Shown one piece after another: positions 63,774 through 64,000 of a DNA stretch of 64,000 nucleotides. Within the stretch, counting starts at the first letter, position 1, and every line of letters starts with the position of its first letter. The notes beneath the pieces were generated by a model, which did not search any database, was not told the origin of the DNA, and saw only the letters and a program-made list of their open reading frames with translations. A program made the translations under genes and the position numbers. The stretch covers positions 3,866,001-3,930,000 of the forward strand of contig NZ_CP011924.1 in the NCBI RefSeq assembly GCF_000238315.3. The letters are read 5' to 3'. Origin of the DNA: Pseudoalteromonas piscicida (GTDB taxonomy: Bacteria > Pseudomonadota > Gammaproteobacteria > Enterobacterales > Alteromonadaceae).

Positions 63774-64000
63774 ATGTTCAAAAAATCTCTACTAGCGCTT
63801 GCTTTAGCAGGTGTTTCAGTTGCTGCTAACGCAGGTACTGTAGCTACTACTGGCGCTGTAAACATTTCACTTGAAGGTAACAAGCAAGCTGGTTCTTCAG
63901 TTATTGCTGCAGCTGATCTTGGTACTATCACTATCGACAACGGCGCTGAGTACATCGTAAACGACGTATTCCAGATCAGCCTTGAAGGTGCTGAGTTTGA
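63774..64000 (+). CDS. abundant secreted protein, possible Slr4-like S-layer protein (partial)
   Basis: The first 75 codons of a gene cut by the window end. GGAG lies eight bases before the ATG. MFKKSLLALALAGVSVAANA is a classical Sec signal peptide with cleavage after ANA. The mature start is rich in Gly, Thr, Ala, Val and Ile and poor in Lys and Arg (GTVATTGAVNISLEG). NISLEG recurs as QISLEGAEF about 38 residues later. Codon choice is strongly biased (GGT, GCT, AAC, GTA, ATC, GAA), as for very highly expressed genes, in contrast to the secretion genes upstream. With the strong promoter and secretin neighbour, a surface-layer or matrix protein is likely. Slr4, the Pseudoalteromonas S-layer protein, is the best candidate I know, but this is inference from 75 residues. 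Confidence 0.6.
   Translation, partial: MFKKSLLALALAGVSVAANAGTVATTGAVNISLEGNKQAGSSVIAAADLGTITIDNGAEYIVNDVFQISLEGAEF

Overview
The window reads as chromosomal DNA of a marine gammaproteobacterium of the Alteromonadales, most likely Pseudoalteromonas or a close relative. Three things suggest this: a complete dcw cluster in gammaproteobacterial order, chitin/GlcNAc genes carrying NagR-type operators, and a TonB-receptor-rich phosphonate locus. The genus is inferred from gene content and style, not from a database search.

Layout. (1) 1-4 kb: the end of galE, phnW (2-aminoethylphosphonate transaminase), then a gene-poor accessory patch with two hypothetical genes, a decayed integrase-like gene, one small ORF and single REP-like palindromes. 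(2) 4-12 kb, minus strand: a phosphonate operon read as TonB-dependent receptor, DUF5690-type MFS permease, phnX, FAD-dependent amine oxidase, PhnZ-like HD oxygenase, with phnR behind it. The same operator-like palindrome lies before phnW and before the receptor gene, so the two divergent ends of the pathway are probably one regulon. The receptor gene carries an in-frame TAG 13 codons before its natural end. (3) 12-18 kb: a CPA1 antiporter, a PhoA-type lipoprotein phosphatase and a large GGDEF/EAL protein. (4) 18.4-36.2 kb: the division and cell-wall cluster mraZ-rsmH-ftsL-ftsI-murE-murF-mraY-murD-ftsW-murG-murC-ddl-ftsQ-ftsA-ftsZ, then lpxC with its own promoter. Most junctions overlap or nearly touch. 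Four TGG repeats spaced exactly 10 bp form the MraZ operator. (5) 36-43 kb: dciA (DUF721), secA, mutT and an M13 lipoprotein peptidase. (6) 43-47.2 kb: a GH20 hexosaminidase lipoprotein and a NagP-type GlcNAc permease, each with a near-palindromic 18-bp operator. (7) 47.3-48 kb: a tandem array of paired REP-like palindromes (a BIME), then tRNA-His(GTG). (8) 48-49.7 kb: an MscS channel and a DUF481 protein.

(9) 49.8-64 kb is the most unusual region. A very long outer-membrane polysaccharide-export protein with six SLBB-like repeats and a WecA/MraY-type phosphosugar transferase sit directly before a compact, reordered type II secretion-like operon. Its order is G-E-F-H-I-J-K-L-M-short C-D, with no PDZ-bearing GspC, no GspN and no prepilin peptidase in view. 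The secretin gene is followed by a roughly 310-bp regulatory region with a near-consensus promoter and a structured leader. The next gene starts with a signal peptide and looks very highly expressed. It resembles an abundant surface protein, possibly an S-layer protein of the Slr4 kind known from Pseudoalteromonas, and it is cut by the window end. My reading is a dedicated S-layer or matrix-protein export locus that also carries glycan-anchor genes.
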